This document shows, in pieces, positions 7,783-17,814 of a DNA stretch of 23,156 bases; positions within the stretch are counted from its first letter, which is position 1; each line of letters opens with the position of its first letter. Both the position numbers and the translations under genes were made by a program. The notes beneath the pieces were generated by a model that was given only the letters and a program-made list of their open reading frames with translations, did no database searches and was not told the DNA's origin. This DNA comes from Arsenophonus sp052174495 (lineage in GTDB: Bacteria > Pseudomonadota > Gammaproteobacteria > Enterobacterales > Enterobacteriaceae), in NCBI GenBank assembly GCA_052174495.1, contig JBQMRR010000096.1, positions 1-23,156 of the forward strand, given 5' to 3'.

Positions 7783-9267
7783 ATGCCACAACAATCAACA
7801 CATACATCACAAGGCGCTACAACAAAATTGCCTCGAGAATTAAAAGCGCGTCATTTGACGATGATAGCTATTGGCGGCTCTATTGGTACTGGATTATTTA
7901 TTGCTTCCGGTGCAACGGTAGCGCAAGCAGGGCCAGGGGGTGCCTTATTAGCTTATATTATTATTGGTTTGATGGTTTATTTTTTGATGACCAGTTTAGG
8001 TGAGCTAACAGCTTATTTACCAGTTTCCGGATCGTTTTCTACTTATGGTTCTCGATATGTTGATGAAGGATTTGGCTTTGCTCTTGGCTGGAATTATTGG
8101 TATAACTGGGCTATTACCATAGCTGTTGACTTAGTTGCAGCACAATTGGTAATGGGATATTGGTTTCCTGATATTGATGGCTGGATTTGGAGTGCGATTT
8201 TTCTATTTATTATTTTTATGCTTAATTATATTTCTGTTAAAGGATTTGGTGAGGCAGAATATTGCTTTTCTTTAATTAAAATTGTTACCATTATTATTTT
8301 TATTGCTGTTGGAGCATTAATGATTATTGGTATTTTTCGTGGAGCAGAAAATACTGGCTGGCATAACTGGCAGATTGGTGAAGCACCTTTTGTTGGAGGC
8401 TTATCAGCAATGATTGGGGTTGCTATGATCGTCGGTTTTTCTTTTCAAGGTACGGAATTAATTGGTATTGCCGCTGGTGAATCTAAAGATCCAGATAAAA
8501 ATATACCTAAAGCAGTGCGACAAGTATTTTGGCGAATTTTGTTATTTTATATTTTTGCTATATTGGTGATCAGTTTAATTATTCCATATATGGATCCACG
8601 CTTGTTGCGTAATGATACAGGTGATATTAGTGTCAGTCCTTTTACCTTGGTTTTTGAAAATGCAGGATTATTATCCACAGCTGCCGTCATGAATGCGGTT
8701 ATTTTAACCACAGTATTATCCGCTGGTAATTCAGGCATGTATGCTTCTACTCGAATGTTATATTCCTTGGCTAAAGAAGGAAAAGCACCAAAAATATTTT
8801 CATACTTATCACCAGGAGGAGTTCCTCGCTATGCCTTAGTTGCTACTACCATTGTAGCAACACTTTGTTTTTTAAGTTCAATGTTTGGCAATCAGGCTGT
8901 TTACTTATGGTTGCTGAATACTTCAGGTATGACCGGATTTATTGCCTGGTTAGGCATTGCTATTAGCCATTATCGTTTTCGTAAAGGTTATATTTTACAA
9001 GGCTACGATTTAAATAAATTGCCATATCGTTCAGGTTTTTTTCCAATTGGCCCTATTTTTCCTTTTGTTCTCTGCTTAGGGATTACATTAATCCAAAATT
9101 ATCAGGCGTTTTTAGAGGACAAAATTGACTGGCATGGTGCTATTGCCACCTATATTGGTATCCCTTTATTTCTGGCTATATGGTTTAGTTACAAACTTAT
9201 TAAAAAAACCCATTTTGTTCACTATCAGCATATGGATTTCTCTGAAAATCAAGGAAAATCTAAATAA
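7783..9267 (+). CDS. lysP: Lysine-specific permease LysP
   Basis: Inner-membrane amino-acid/proton symporter of the APC superfamily (amino acid transporter family) that imports L-lysine; in E. coli LysP also senses lysine for CadC. The product is 494 residues (489 in E. coli) and aligns end to end, with about 12 hydrophobic segments. The first transmembrane segment carries the substrate-site motif GGSIGTGLF at 31-39; GFSFQGTELIGIAAGES and SAGNSGMYASTRML are also intact. I start at ATG 7783, preceded by AAAGG 7 nt upstream. An upstream in-frame TTG at 7765 has no ribosome site and would add six residues absent from the family. It stands alone between a gene-free stretch and IS debris. The long open frame in such a decayed region implies selection. 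No hairpin terminator follows. Confidence 0.97.
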   Translation: MPQQSTHTSQGATTKLPRELKARHLTMIAIGGSIGTGLFIASGATVAQAGPGGALLAYIIIGLMVYFLMTSLGELTAYLPVSGSFSTYGSRYVDEGFGFALGWNYWYNWAITIAVDLVAAQLVMGYWFPDIDGWIWSAIFLFIIFMLNYISVKGFGEAEYCFSLIKIVTIIIFIAVGALMIIGIFRGAENTGWHNWQIGEAPFVGGLSAMIGVAMIVGFSFQGTELIGIAAGESKDPDKNIPKAVRQVFWRILLFYIFAILVISLIIPYMDPRLLRNDTGDISVSPFTLVFENAGLLSTAAVMNAVILTTVLSAGNSGMYASTRMLYSLAKEGKAPKIFSYLSPGGVPRYALVATTIVATLCFLSSMFGNQAVYLWLLNTSGMTGFIAWLGIAISHYRFRKGYILQGYDLNKLPYRSGFFPIGPIFPFVLCLGITLIQNYQAFLEDKIDWHGAIATYIGIPLFLAIWFSYKLIKKTHFVHYQHMDFSENQGKSK

Positions 9268-9639
9268 ACAATTATCAATTACCCTATCAATTTTCTATAC
9301 AAAAAAACGTATTTATGGATGTGCCAAGCGCTAATTTTACCTGAATCAAAGAAAAAATAAAAATAAATAACATTAGAAATAATAGTATGATTATACTAAT
9401 CATTTGCTTTATTATACGCATAAATCGAGTCAGTTGAATAAAAACAACCAAATGAAGTTGAGTATAATTTTATTACTAAAGGCGTTAATGGTTATTAATT
9501 AAAGGGTGCGACATTATAACATCTGTTTACAGCATGATCAGTAACGGTTACTGATATAGGGAGTCGTATCTGTTTCTAGGCATCTAGAAGGTAAACTTTC
9601 TTCTGTCAGAAGAAAGGCGCTTATTCATGTGATTTCTTT
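9268..9639. other. Gene-free stretch after lysP
   Basis: No coding region recognised. It contains a 21-base hairpin at 9596-9616 (8-bp stem CTTTCTTC / GAAGAAAG, loop TGTCA) and, on the complement of 9513-9518, a TATAAT reading TGTTATAATG that would be an extended -10 pointing left, with no gene after it. The 9540-9640 part is less AT-rich than its surroundings and could be gene remains that I did not identify. Confidence 0.5.
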
Positions 9640-10311
9640 ACTGAAAGTAAATAAACCTTTAGCGCTGCACATTTTGATTGACAAAACGATTACGTAAACT
9701 TAATCCACAATCTTACAGGCACCATTGCCTGTGCTCTTTAAGCCATCTCTGTTTCAGTTTGCTGATGAGTAAAATTAGCAGAAAAACGATATACTTTTCT
9801 GAATAGCGCCATATTGCTTAGAAAAATTAGGGGTAGAGATACTTCTCACCGAGTAGAGCTATTGGTATCAACTCTTTGGTATTTTTGCACCTTTCAAATA
9901 AGGCGCCAGCAACGAGCTTTTAAAGAATATTCTGTTACCGCTCTGATTTTTAACTTAAGCATTTTAATCTTGATATCGTCAATAGCAGTTTATATGGTTC
10001 GTTATAGTAAATAATTGTTACGGACGATGGGTGGGGGGTTTTATCTATCGATAAAAAGCAGCGGTTGAACATATTGTTACAATCGTCAATTCAAGTCGAA
10101 CTAAACCTCAACAACGGTACCTATCAACTATCTAACAGGATTACGAATTAGTTCATGTAATGGATTGCAGATCCATATCAGATTTATTAAATATCTGTAA
10201 ACTAGACTTTCATGACATATCATCTCTTTGTTCTTGACATCATTCATAAAATGAATCATCAGGATGATATCAGGATCTTTAAAATCTCATAGTTAAAAAT
10301 GAACATAACTT
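9640..10311 (-). mobile_element. IS256-family 5' half, minus strand
   Basis: The complement matches the N-terminal half of the family transposase region as seen in the copies at 5768-7137 and 21212-22498, including the shared segment near 9700-9770. It ends at 10311 with the family head (AAAAATGAACATAACTT). The C-terminal half is missing from this strand. The left boundary is approximate. Short open frames on the plus strand here are antisense shadows. Confidence 0.75.
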
Positions 10312-10315
10312 TATC

Positions 10316-10673
10316 CTTTCAAGCCTGTAGCGATGGAGAGTTGGAAAAAGATCGAAAGGAACTGTTGGCATTCTATGCCTTTCGTCAGTACACTTAGGCC
10401 ATCAATAAAACGACGAATTCAATTGAATTAGCTTTTTTAATAATCTAAGGCTAAAAAGCCGATTCCCGAAGTACTCTAGTTTAGAAAAAATAATTATTTA
10501 TGGTATTTTCTGCTACAGGCTGCTATAAAGAGCTGAACTAGATTAATGAGGATTTAATTTGACAACCCTTGGTAGTAAAATAATGTCCAATCTAAAACAT
10601 AGAGAACAGATTTACGAAAAATTAGAGGGTAGCGTAGCCTTATCAGGCATATAATAGATTTGCTAACAATTCT
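10316..10673 (+). mobile_element. IS256-family 3' third, plus strand, fused to an opposite-strand 5' half
   Basis: Begins only a few bases after the minus-strand head and carries the C-terminal transposase block: LEKDRKELLAFY-type reading (near 10340-10370), a TNSIE block (near 10413-10425), then the family tail ending TAGATTTGCTAACAATTCT near 10673. Together with 9640-10311 this is a chimera of two elements in opposite orientation. It lies directly beside the 3' end of the waaQ fossil. Confidence 0.78.
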
Positions 10674-10675
10674 TT

Positions 10676-11739
10676 ATATTCATTAATAATATTTTTATAG
10701 AACCAATAAGATCTTTAACTAGAATTATTCATAGATTATTTTATTACAATCATGTTCATGCCATTTTTGTATTTTTCATAATTGCAGCTAAAAGCTAAAT
10801 AACCTTTTACTTCATAGTTTCCGATATTAATAAGCTATCACATAAATAAGCAGATCATAGGAGTTTCTAATACTGCGATAATATGTATCCGGTTCTGAAT
10901 CTATACCGATGAATAAGGCGGGCATAGCTAATTAAAACACTTAACTAAGAAATGTTGTTTTCTGCAAATTCTGTAATTGATGATTGATGATATTGTTGTG
11001 CAATCTTAGCTACACAGAGTAAGATTATCTTTACTATGACCTGAAGTTAATATAATTCTGTATTCTTTTGCTTGTAGGTTATTAATCACCTCAGCAAATT
11101 TCATGATTCCATTACTTAAATTTTTCTCTAGTTGTTAGCTGGATGACAACATAACTACTATAAACACCTAGAAATATTAATCAGTGATTAATTTTTACTA
11201 ATCAGTTGGTTGATATTTATTGTTATACTAGAATTCAAAGTATATAACTTGAAGTAGTTTTACTATAAAAAGATGTTGTTCAATAACATGGTTTTCTATC
11301 AATTTTACCATATATAGAAAATTTCTAGATGCATAATTTGCATCTCTAATGCTTGAATTGATAAGAAATTTTTATCTTGCTAGGAAGCAAGAGCGTTGTT
11401 AAGATAGCAACGATTCATTAATCTGCTAGATTTACAATTAAATCATAATAGTTTTTAATTTATTGATTAATAAATAAAATTAAATAATTCAGATATGTTA
11501 TTATTTTTGTTTTTAATACCATTTAAGCGTATAAATTTTTCTATTTTTAGACAAAATTGATTCTTCTCTTCTCATTAGAGAAGATTATTAATCTTATCGG
11601 TTGGATAACTTCTTTTATGTGTGCTAATGACAGATATTATCAGCAACATATCTCCATAAAATCACATTTTAATGATCAGAATTTTTTAAAATTATTACCC
11701 CCTTTTCTACAATTAGTCGCTCTTGAATTCTTCATTCAT
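10676..11739 (-). pseudogene. waaQ: waaQ (rfaQ) LPS core heptosyltransferase III, full-length fossil
   Basis: WaaQ is a family 9 glycosyltransferase that adds the side-branch heptose to the inner LPS core at the inner-membrane face. Minus-strand pieces match it from end to end: FKKILIIKM..FYGDMLL (near 11685-11645; family FRRLLIIKMRFHGDMLL), VISTHKRSYPTDKI (near 11630), YDLIVNLAD (near 11450), YVVIQLTTREKFK (near 11150), KFAEVINNLQAKEYRIILTS (near 11105-11045), LFIGIDSEP (near 10920), HIIAVLETPMICLF (near 10885-10845) and KDLIGSIKILL (near 10705). Frameshifts and stops separate the pieces, so no functional product is possible. The start is approximate (ATG at 11739 or 11735). The 3' end meets the IS256 chimera. 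No other LPS core gene is in the window. Confidence 0.87.
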
Positions 11740-11919
11740 AAGTTTATCAATTTTTTTATCAAAATTATCATTATAACATTAACAAATTTAAGATAGTCGT
11801 TATATTAACGATAATATATAGTTATTCATTTTAACATTAAAATTACTTTTGTAATAAATATTATTATGCAAAGTGCAAATAATTAAAATTTAAAGTTCTA
11901 TAAAGAAATTTAAATATAA

Positions 11920-12556
11920 AAAATTATTAGCAAATACAGTATGATGATGATCAGATTCTGCTCTGATGATTTGTGAATCTTATTCTGCATCTTTAAGTTA
12001 GATGTTGTTTAACATCAGGAGTGAAACAGATTAAAATCCCCTGATCTGTTTCCAGCTCTTTGAGAAGACAAAGGTAGCTTAAATACTATTAAAATAGTTC
12101 CTTCCTCTCGAACCACAATGCTTAAACATCAGCTTCATAACTTTACTGTCATGCAAAACCCGATTCAATTGAATTCCTCGTTTTTATTGACGCCCGTGCA
12201 CTGACGGAAAATCGTAGAATGTCAGCAGCTCTCCTCGATCTTTCTTTAGCTTTTCATCGCTCCAGGATGCTTTAAAAATCTTACCAATAAAATACATCAA
12301 GAGATTTATTATCGATATTATAGCTATCTGCTAGACAGATCCCATCCCCCCAACAGTTTATCCTTAACTTTCGATTCTATACCTTATAGGGTTAAATCTA
12401 GCACATTAGATATTTTATGTAGCTAATAGCGTTAATGCTGCGTATATGGGAATATCTTTGCTATTGCATTTCAAAAATTAATAGCATCTTACCAATACAA
12501 AGCCTGAGAGATGTAATTAAATCTAGCGCTCACCAGCCATTAAAAATTTGGATAAA
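11920..12556 (-). mobile_element. Outer IS256-family element, 3' part (interrupted)
   Basis: Left part of a complete minus-strand IS256 copy split by a nested element. The tail begins near 11920 (ATTATTAGCAAAT) and the conserved NSIES block reads on the complement near 12170. The protein reading toward the break is SEFIQIFNGW, from the family block SWSELL. It continues on the other side at 13967. Removing the inner element gives an outer length of about 1.41 kb, the same as other full copies. Confidence 0.85.
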
Positions 12557-12564
12557 TTCACTTC
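12557..12564. repeat. Target-site duplication, left copy
   Basis: TTCACTTC directly before the inner element; the right copy is TTCGCTTC at 13959-13966 (7 of 8 identical). Eight- to nine-base duplications are typical of the IS256 family. Confidence 0.75.
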
Positions 12565-13958
12565 AAGTTATACTCCATTTTTTATGTATGATTTCGAAGA
12601 TAGTGGTATGTATCTACTAATTAATTTCATGAATGGTTTTAATAAAAAAGAGATGATATCTTATAAAAAATCTAGCCTAAAGAGGTATCCGTGAAATTAA
12701 ATATTACCTCTGATCTCTTGCATAAACTTATCTGTAAGGATTTATCAGATAGTTGATGGGTACCGTTATTAAGGCGGAGCTTCAAGCCATGCCTGTAAGA
12801 AGATACTGAACGCTGTCTTGTTAACAGATGTTATGGCTGTCGTCCGTACGGTTATATGTTACAGCAAACCATAGAGATTAGTATTAGCGATCTTGAGATT
12901 AAAGTATCTAAGGTTAAAGGAATCGTAGCGAAAATGGAATATATTCAAGATCTCGTTGCTAGCGCCTTATCGGAAGCATGAAAAAGAAACGTTAAAGAGT
13001 TTCCTACACTCTGACCTACCGATAAGGCATTATCAATGATGATTTTCACGAAATTCTTTGGGATTCTCAGTGAAAAACACATGCTCCCTCTCAGGTACCT
13101 CAATCAGAAAATTAAAATAGCGATGACTTGAAGAGCATAGGCAATAGTCGCTTGCTTGATTTAGCAATACGCCTAACGTTTATTTCTTGGTGAAGGACAT
13201 ATATCATTCTCTTAGGGAATCTAATCGCCTTTGTCTGCTAATCATTATTAGCGGCACTGCATGGATGGGATAAAGAGCTTGTTTCGATCGAAGATTCTTA
13301 TTGAGAATTAAAATAAATTTGCCCAAACTTCTCAATGGGGGTTTAGACGCGGATCTTAATCGTTTTTCCTAGACTTGGATACGCAGCGGATACGGTGCTT
13401 GGTTTTCAAATAAAATGATAAAAATATTTCTAGTCGCGTAGCACCAATATTGTTAGGTGCAAAATATACTGATGTGCTAGCTTTACTTGTAAAAGGTATG
13501 CAACTAAAAGTTAAAACTTGAGATTCAGAGATTTAGGTAATAGAAATCTGTTATGCCGCTAATAAAGCCTTTAATATTTTGTTAGTAAAGTTTTAGTGGT
13601 ATTTCGCAATGATAAGAAAGCTGGAAAGATAAAGAAGAGCTTGTTACTATTCTATAACTTCCTGACAGTGCACCGAGTATCAATAAGAACGAAGAATCTA
13701 ATTCAATTTGCTTTTATAATAATGTGAACCTACGAATTCATCACACGAAGGCTGTAGTTTAAGAAAACAATTCTTTAATAGTATTTAAATTGCTTTAAGC
13801 TGCTTAGAAAGTTATAATCGAGTGACCACGGGAGGAAGTGGAAGGAAGTTGATTTTCTAAGAAACAACGTCAAATTTAAGGATGCAGAATAGCTTCTCAC
13901 GAAGCATCAGAGTATAATTTAGTCTGACCCGTCATACACTAGATTTACTAATAACCCG
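12565..13958 (+). mobile_element. Inner IS256-family element, full length, decayed
   Basis: 1394 bp from AAGTTATACTCC to ...ATTTACTAATAACCCG, bounded by an 8-bp target duplication. The plus strand reads order-preserved transposase pieces: ISISDLEIKVSKVKG (near 12885-12930), LLIIISGTAWMG (near 13237), ELVSIED-type reading (near 13275), and VAPILLGAKYTDVLALLVKG (near 13440-13495; family block ..CWVHKTANVLNKLPK). Frames are broken throughout. This is one of the longest best-bounded copies and the best to define the element ends. It sits inside the outer minus-strand copy. Confidence 0.9.
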
Positions 13959-13966
13959 TTCGCTTC
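13959..13966. repeat. Target-site duplication, right copy
   Basis: TTCGCTTC directly after the inner element, matching TTCACTTC at 12557-12564 with one mismatch. Confidence 0.75.
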
Positions 13967-14733
13967 TGACTCTCAATAAGCATTTTCGAACCCAATGAGA
14001 TCTTTATCGGCCTCCCCATGCATAGTGAGGCCGATAATGAGAGGCAGGTAAAGGCGATTACCTGCCTAACAAGATGGTATATGCTATCGAGCAAGAAATA
14101 AATATAGCGATATCAATTAAATTACACAGGAGGTAGCCACCCCAATGCCAATGTTCTTCAAGGCATTGATATTTTAGTCTCCTGATTACGCATATAATAA
14201 GGGTGGTCCTATGCTTTTTTATCGAGAAGTGTTCCCCTTACAGGGTTTTGAAAATACGGTAGAATATGCCTTCCCCCAGGGCATATGCCATAGTAGGAAC
14301 TCTTAGATAATTTTGCGCGCTTCAGATAAGACGGTAAATAAAGAGTTTTAGAAGTATATTCCGTTACTGCTGCAATCCCTTAATCTTAAGCACTTTAATC
14401 TTAACATCACTAATAGTCAATCTGCATTGTACAGTTCGCTCTGACATATAACCGCTATAAATGATAGCCATCACACGACCTATCGATAAGGCAGCATTTT
14501 ACATCTTCTCAAAGCAGCATGAGTTTTAAACTCACCCTCAATAACAGTTCCTATCAGGCCTTTTCTGGAATCATTATATATGAGTCAATATTGATAATAT
14601 CTGATTTTGCAGATACCTGTAGAGTAAAACTTTAATGGCATACCATCTGTCTCTTGTTGAAATCATTCATGAAATTAATTAGCTGCGTATATCAGCATTT
14701 CTGAAACTACATATACCAAAATAACCATAACTC
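13967..14733 (-). mobile_element. Outer IS256-family element, 5' part (interrupted)
   Basis: Right part of the split minus-strand copy, with its head ending near 14733 (CCATAACTC). On the complement, PLIIGLTMHGE then KDLIGFENAY reads at 14047-13975, matching the family sequence LVIIGVT..GEK.L..IEDGYRES, and it stops exactly at the nested insertion. An 11-bp perfect stem at 14004-14014 / 14027-14037 lies within this coding relic; it is partly a coincidence of the coding sequence and has no U-tract. Confidence 0.85.
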
Positions 14734-14738
14734 TCCTC

Positions 14739-15115
14739 CATTAAATACTTGCAGACAATGGTAAAGAATTTAAAGACCACATTTTGATCTAGAAAAGATT
14801 CAGATATCGGAAAATATGAATTCAACCATTTGTTGTACAGGGCTTGGTATAGAATACGGACTCAGTTTGCTGCTGCATTCCAAAATGAATGGTATGCCTA
14901 TCAATTTAATGGACGCATGAAAGCTGCACTGGAAAGCTATTCTTCCACCTCTAGTTAAGAGGTAGAGATCATTATGCATTGATATGTTTTAGTATACAAT
15001 CAGGAACTAACTTTAGTTAGTATTGGATTGCAAAACTTTCACTGCAGTTTATAAAAGATTAGTTCAAAGTTAAACCTTAATTTTTCAAAGAAAATACTAT
15101 CTTCCGGGAGTGATA
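14739..15115 (+). mobile_element. IS481-family transposase, 3' remnant
   Basis: Plus-strand pieces follow the C-terminal half of IS481-family transposases: ILADNGKEFKDHIL (near 14747-14790; family ILTDNGKEFTDRL with the catalytic D), then a decayed ..GIEHRLT.PF.PQTNGM..FNGR.. region (14840-14915), LGLQ/KTF..VYK readings (15025-15060; family LG.KTPLQAMK) and SKLNLNFSKK (near 15065-15090; family .KPELF.KK). The N-terminal half is missing, and the fragment begins ~6 bp after the outer IS256 head. It ends just before the convergent crp fossil. Confidence 0.78.
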
Positions 15116-15138
15116 AGTAGGTACTGATTTATAGGATA

Positions 15139-15780
15139 TTAACGTGTACCATAAATGACAATGGTTTACCCTAAGAAGAAATTAGATTTTGATCTTCTAG
15201 CATTTTTAGGATACGTCCCACCGTTTCGCGTGAGCATCCTGTTATTTGGCCTATTTCTTGACGAGTTATTTTAATTTGCATCCCATCTAGATGCGTTATC
15301 GCGTCAGGTTGTTTTGTTAAATTTAATAATATTTGTACAATATGGCCTGTAACATCTAAAAAGCTAGATTACCGACTTTTTCAGATGTTGTTTGTAACCG
15401 TTTAGCTATTTATACTGATAACCGCATCAAAACATCTGGATTTATCTGCATTAATAGGCGAAATTTTTATAAGAAATTTCAGCGATTTCACAGGCGATTT
15501 TAGTTCTAACCCAAGCTATTCGTTCCCGTCCTTCTTTAAATAATCCAAGCTCACCAATAAAATCCCCTGATTTAGATAGAAAAGAATCATTTCTTTTCCT
15601 TCTTCATCTTTAATCAAAACAGCAACACAATCTTTTATAATATGGAAAAAGTGTTTCTGATTTTTCACCCTGATAAATAAGAGTACTTTTGGATGGATAT
15701 TTATGAGTTTATCAGTGTGATAAAACCCATTTAATAGTTGGATCTGTGTATATGTGTATCTATGGTTTTCCGAAAACCAT
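15139..15780 (-). pseudogene. crp: crp, cAMP receptor protein pseudogene
   Basis: Crp is the global cAMP-dependent activator of carbon-use genes. Start (ATG 15780) and stop (TAA 15141-15139) positions are recognisable, and the span of 642 bp is close to the usual 633. Readable pieces in order: MVFGKP, then TAG where codon 7 should be Gln, with about four extra codons before TDPT; THKYPSKSTLIYQGEKSETL; VAVLIKDEEGKEMIL; ELGLFKEGRERIAWVRTK; FLDVTGHIVQILLNLTKQPD; MQIKITRQEIGQITGC followed by SRETVGRILKMLEDQNLI (the helix-turn-helix, nearly perfect); and FMVH at the end. Stops also occur after LSH, and several frameshifts lie in the cAMP domain and dimer helix. The DNA-binding domain is far better kept than the middle, but no full-length product can be made. 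Confidence 0.93.
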
Positions 15781-16351
15781 TTCGCATAATTCTTTAATAA
15801 TTATTACAGTAAATATGAGTCTCTATAAGGGAATTTATCCTTAAAGTTCTAAAGACAACATACTAACTTATTTAGTTTAGAAAAAATTTAATATTAACTA
15901 TAAAGTATATTAGTCAGAATTTTTAGTATTGCTATTAATTATACTATAATTATGATTATTTTTAACAAAATAAAAGCATTTAAAAAATAAAAGCATTCTG
16001 TTTCTACTGTTTTAATTCACTTATATTATAAGTAACTAAAATTTATATTTTAGCAATTAAGTTAATTAAATTTAATCTATCTATCAATAGATATCATTAA
16101 AAAAATATTTAATTTTAAACTAATCTTAAATAATTATATATTATTTAATAAATTATTAATTTAATATATTAAATATTAACGATATTATTACTATAATATA
16201 CGATAAAATAATTTAGACATAACTAAATTTTAGCATAGTTGTAAAAATATAAAAATTGATATAAATAAAATTTAATTCTGTGTTACTAACTTATTTTGTA
16301 AATAAGTTTTGTTAGTAATAATTTTTATCAATGGATTCATAATTAAACTCC
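15781..16351. other. Extremely AT-rich gene-free stretch
   Basis: Old crp promoter side followed by about 500 bp made almost only of A and T from 15860. No frame, repeat unit or fossil recognised. No clear Crp site or DnaA-box cluster was seen. Confidence 0.6.
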
Positions 16352-17748
16352 AAAGTATACTCATTTTTAGTATATGAAGTTTAGAACTGGTGATTAGGCC
16401 GCCACCCCGCCTGATTGATTTCCTGAATTATTTCAATAATACTGAAATGATATGCTATAAAAAAATCTAGCCTGCAGCTATTCACAAAACTACATATTAT
16501 CTCTAATCCATTACACTAACTTATCTGTAATGGTTTGCCAGGTAAGCTGACAGAATCGCTGTTAAGACTGAACTTAAGTCCATGTTGCAAACATGTTGAT
16601 CGCTACCTTCTCGACGAGAGCATCCATAATGATTATTTACTACAGCGAGCTATATAGACTGTTTTATTAAGATCAATATTAAAGTGACTAAGGTCAATGC
16701 GGTCTTTTAGCGATAAAGGGATATACTTCAACAACTCCTTGTTATATCACCTTATCTGAAGCACATAAAAAGCGTCAAAGAATTGCTCCTATATGGATAA
16801 GCAATCTTCTGAGAGGTAGTTCTCTACCAGTAATTTTTGGAAGCCCTGAGACGTTTCTTGATGAAAAGCACATGATTCTCTCTTACTAGTAGCATCAGGA
16901 GATTGAAATAGTAGTAGCTTGAAGAATATAGACAATAGCGGCTGCATAATTTACGCAATGCACCTTCGTTTATTTTTGGCTGAAGGCATATCCCGTTTTG
17001 TTAGGCAAGCTAATTGCCTTTTCTCCTAATTATATTGATGGTACTGAGGATAGATGTAAATAGCTTATTGTGGTTAAAGAAGATTATTTAAGTCAAAAAA
17101 AACTGGGCATAACTTTTTAATGGCTGACGAGTGTGTGATTTAACCATATCTCCTCAGCTTCCTAAGAGGAGAGAGCAGCGCTATTAGTTTTTGGAATTCA
17201 ATAGTAAAGACGTTCCTGGATGCGTAATACCAAGGCACTGTTGAGTACCATAAAACAGTTAATATGCTTACCTTCACTTCCTTAAACCATGTAACCAAAA
17301 GTTAAGTCTGAGCTGTGGAAAGTCTGCCTACCAAAGAACTTTATGATGCCGACCATCAAGCCCTGGATATTTTTATTGTAAAATTTTCAAAAAATATTTC
17401 TGCAGAGATGAAGAAATTGGAGAAAGATCGAAAAGAACTATTGGCACTCTACAATTTTTCTTTAGCGAACTAGGTATTAAATAATAATAATAAATTCGAT
17501 TGAATTATCTCTTACAACTAGCATCCTAAGCTGATGCGCGAAGCACTGTTTTTCGAGAAAATAATCTTTTAATAGTATTTAATTTAGAACCACATCTTTT
17601 CAGAAAAGCTGAAAGCAGCTTAGAGGATTTGATTTGGTAACTCTCTGGTAGTAAAATAACCTTTAATTTAAGAGTAGAGAATAGATTCACAAATCATCAG
17701 AGTGGAACGTAGTCTAATCACTATATACTTATATTTTCTAATAATTTT
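16352..17748 (+). mobile_element. Decayed IS256-family element, near full length
   Basis: About 1.4 kb starting AAAGTATACTCATTTTT, with the family tail around 17640-17748. Plus-strand transposase pieces include DQYxSD-type N-terminal readings near 16670, KLEKDRKELLALYNF (17413-17457; family block K.REELLAFYDFP) and NSIEL near 17493. Stops and frameshifts throughout. The 8-bp flanks do not match. Confidence 0.87.
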
Positions 17749-17814
17749 AATATTTCGATTAAAACTAACTAATTTCATTCATTTATATTTCAAATAATTA
17801 TCTCTTTTATTTTA

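Noticed and set aside
8660..8690. TTATCCACA in lysP as a DnaA box
   Set aside because: Single occurrence inside a conserved coding region, with no cluster or origin context.
11557..11796. 79-codon plus-strand open frame rich in hydrophobic residues
   Set aside because: The opposite strand reads the N-terminus of WaaQ in conserved order, so the plus-strand frame is a shadow; it starts with TTG and has no ribosome site.
14004..14037. 11-bp perfect GC-rich stem as a terminator
   Set aside because: No U-tract follows, and both arms lie inside readable transposase sequence of the outer IS256 copy.
15860..16350. AT-rich stretch as a replication origin or centromere-like site
   Set aside because: No iterons, DnaA-box cluster or ordered repeats; the composition matches general decay seen elsewhere in the window.
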